Source of the DNA: an uncultured Myxococcales bacterium
Lineage (GTDB): Bacteria; Myxococcota_A; Bradymonadia; UBA7976; UBA1532
Direction of reading: 5' to 3'
Length of the DNA: 13,614 nucleotides
Assembly (NCBI GenBank): GCA_937896275.1
Contig: CALBMW010000698.1
Location: 1-13,614, forward strand
Below the pieces are notes generated by a model. That model made no database searches, was not told the origin of the DNA, and saw only the letters and a list, made by a program, of their open reading frames with translations. Of this stretch, positions 12,850-13,614 are shown in pieces; within the stretch, counting starts at the first letter, position 1; the number at the start of each line of letters is the position of its first letter. The position numbers and the translations under genes are program-made.

Positions 12850-13614
12850 GTGGACGCCTCCGCCCTCCTCGCCGACCAAGCCGTCGCCCTCCAGGCGCAG
12901 CAGCGCCACGCCCTCGGCCCGACCTTGCACGCCCTGCGCGCCCTCATCGACGCGCGGCAGGAGGGCCGCGCCCGCGACCACGCGCGCCGCTTCGCCCAGT
13001 TCATGGGGGCCGACGACCTCGCCGCCGACGCGCTCTTCACGGTCGCGCGCGAGGCCCCGGTGCGTCACTGGATGGACGGCGAGGTCGTGGTCGCAGAGGG
13101 CGAGCAGGGCAACGACGTCTTCGTCATTCGACGCGGGCAGGTGCGCATCGAGCGCGGCGGCGCCGGCGTCGTCGCCCGGATGACCGTGGGGCAGAGCTTC
13201 GGTGAGATCGCCGCCTACGCTCACACGCCCCGCACCGCCACCGTGCTGGCCGAGGGCAACCTGAGCTGCCTGGTGGTGCCGCGCAAGCTGCTCGGGCGCC
13301 TCACGCAGCGAGCCAAACCCTTCGACGATCTGCTGCGCCGCCTCTACCGCAGCCGCATCCTGTCGCAGCTGGTGGGTCAGGACTCCATCTTCGGCGCGCT
13401 CGACCACGAGCAGCGCCACTTGGTGTTCCAGCGCTTCGAGCCGCGCACGGTGCCGTCGGGTACGAAGATGCTCCGCGAGGGCGAGCCCGGCCTCACCTTC
13501 TGGGTCATCGTCTCGGGGCGCGCCTCCGTCTTCCAGGGCAAACGCCAGGAGCAGCTCGCCACGCTCGGCCCCGGCGACTTCTTCGGTGAGATCGCCTTGC
13601 TGCGCGGCGGCACG
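12850..13614 (+). CDS. Tandem cyclic-nucleotide-binding-domain protein, 3' end outside the window
   Basis: The frame opens at GTG 12850 and is still open at the window end (255 residues seen). An in-frame stop at 12829-12831 fixes the start region. Residues ~1-70 are helical. Residues ~72-150 form a first cNMP-binding (Crp-type) barrel with EGEQGNDVFVIRRGQV and the phosphate-binding cassette FGEIAAYAHTPRTATV, including the ribose-contacting Glu (E119) and phosphate-contacting Arg (R128). Residues ~178-255 form a second barrel (EGEPGLTFWVIVSGRASVF, then FFGEIALL) cut before its Arg. Such proteins bind cAMP or cGMP and pass the signal to an output domain, which is not visible here. Intact key residues suggest at least the first site is functional. 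No helix-turn-helix precedes the domains; one could follow outside the window. Confidence 0.9.
   Translation, partial: MDASALLADQAVALQAQQRHALGPTLHALRALIDARQEGRARDHARRFAQFMGADDLAADALFTVAREAPVRHWMDGEVVVAEGEQGNDVFVIRRGQVRIERGGAGVVARMTVGQSFGEIAAYAHTPRTATVLAEGNLSCLVVPRKLLGRLTQRAKPFDDLLRRLYRSRILSQLVGQDSIFGALDHEQRHLVFQRFEPRTVPSGTKMLREGEPGLTFWVIVSGRASVFQGKRQEQLATLGPGDFFGEIALLRGGT

Noticed and set aside
12816..13205. A 129-residue plus-strand frame at the start of the cyclic-nucleotide-binding gene
   Set aside because: It is an Arg/Pro-rich out-of-frame shadow. The overlapping frame from GTG 12850 encodes clear cNMP-binding barrels.
12772..13419. A 215-residue minus-strand frame opposite the cyclic-nucleotide-binding gene
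   Set aside because: It is antisense to a well-supported domain and overlaps the recombinase end. No recognisable motif.

Overview
The window is GC-rich (about 70%) with almost no AT-rich intergenic DNA. It most likely comes from a myxobacterium or a close relative (Myxococcota, former Deltaproteobacteria). Two things in the sequence support this. One very acidic repeat protein ends in a Cys + hydrophobic stretch + Arg-cluster tail of the MYXO-CTERM type, and several genes show the leaderless or extended -10 start patterns common in high-GC bacteria. The species cannot be named from this window.

Layout, left to right. (i) Bases 3-1730, +: the 3' part of a helical-repeat protein ending in TPR-like repeats. 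It is followed by a tandem array of hairpin-bearing repeats (1720-1941) in the convergent gap. (ii) Bases 2104-3858, -: an OmpA-family outer-membrane protein with a beta barrel, Cys-containing thrombospondin type-3 (TSP3) repeats and a peptidoglycan-binding OmpA domain. (iii) Bases 3859-4250: a 392-bp divergent control region with two perfect 8-2-8 palindromes and a longer inverted repeat. (iv) Bases 4251-7760, +: a 1169-residue secreted TSP3-repeat protein with a FlgD/gliding-type Ig-like domain and the MYXO-CTERM-like anchor. Its stop overlaps (GTGA) the start of (v) bases 7757-9295, +: a lipoprotein with a PHP-type metal-dependent phosphoesterase domain. (vi) Bases 9303-9707, -: a VOC/glyoxalase-fold protein, divergent from (vii) bases 9806-10444, +: an XRE-cupin transcription regulator. 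(viii) Bases 10490-11545, -: a divergent RelA/SpoT-type nucleotidyltransferase-domain protein, flanked on both sides by related short repeats. (ix) Bases 11880-12785, +: a tyrosine-recombinase-family protein that appears to lack two catalytic residues. (x) Bases 12850-13614, +: the start of a tandem cyclic-nucleotide-binding-domain protein that runs off the window.

The left half looks like a cell-envelope locus. An OmpA-type protein joins the outer membrane to the wall, and divergently from it are a large, probably calcium-binding, surface-anchored protein and a translationally coupled surface lipoprotein enzyme. The right half is a set of small single-gene units. The most unusual is the RelA/SpoT-like gene. 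It keeps the core Mg and active-site acids but changes the residue that stacks on the acceptor nucleotide and the residues around it. Just upstream of it lie a 13-bp tandem repeat and a possible out-of-frame membrane-anchor reading frame. All functions here are read from motifs by eye; no database search was run.
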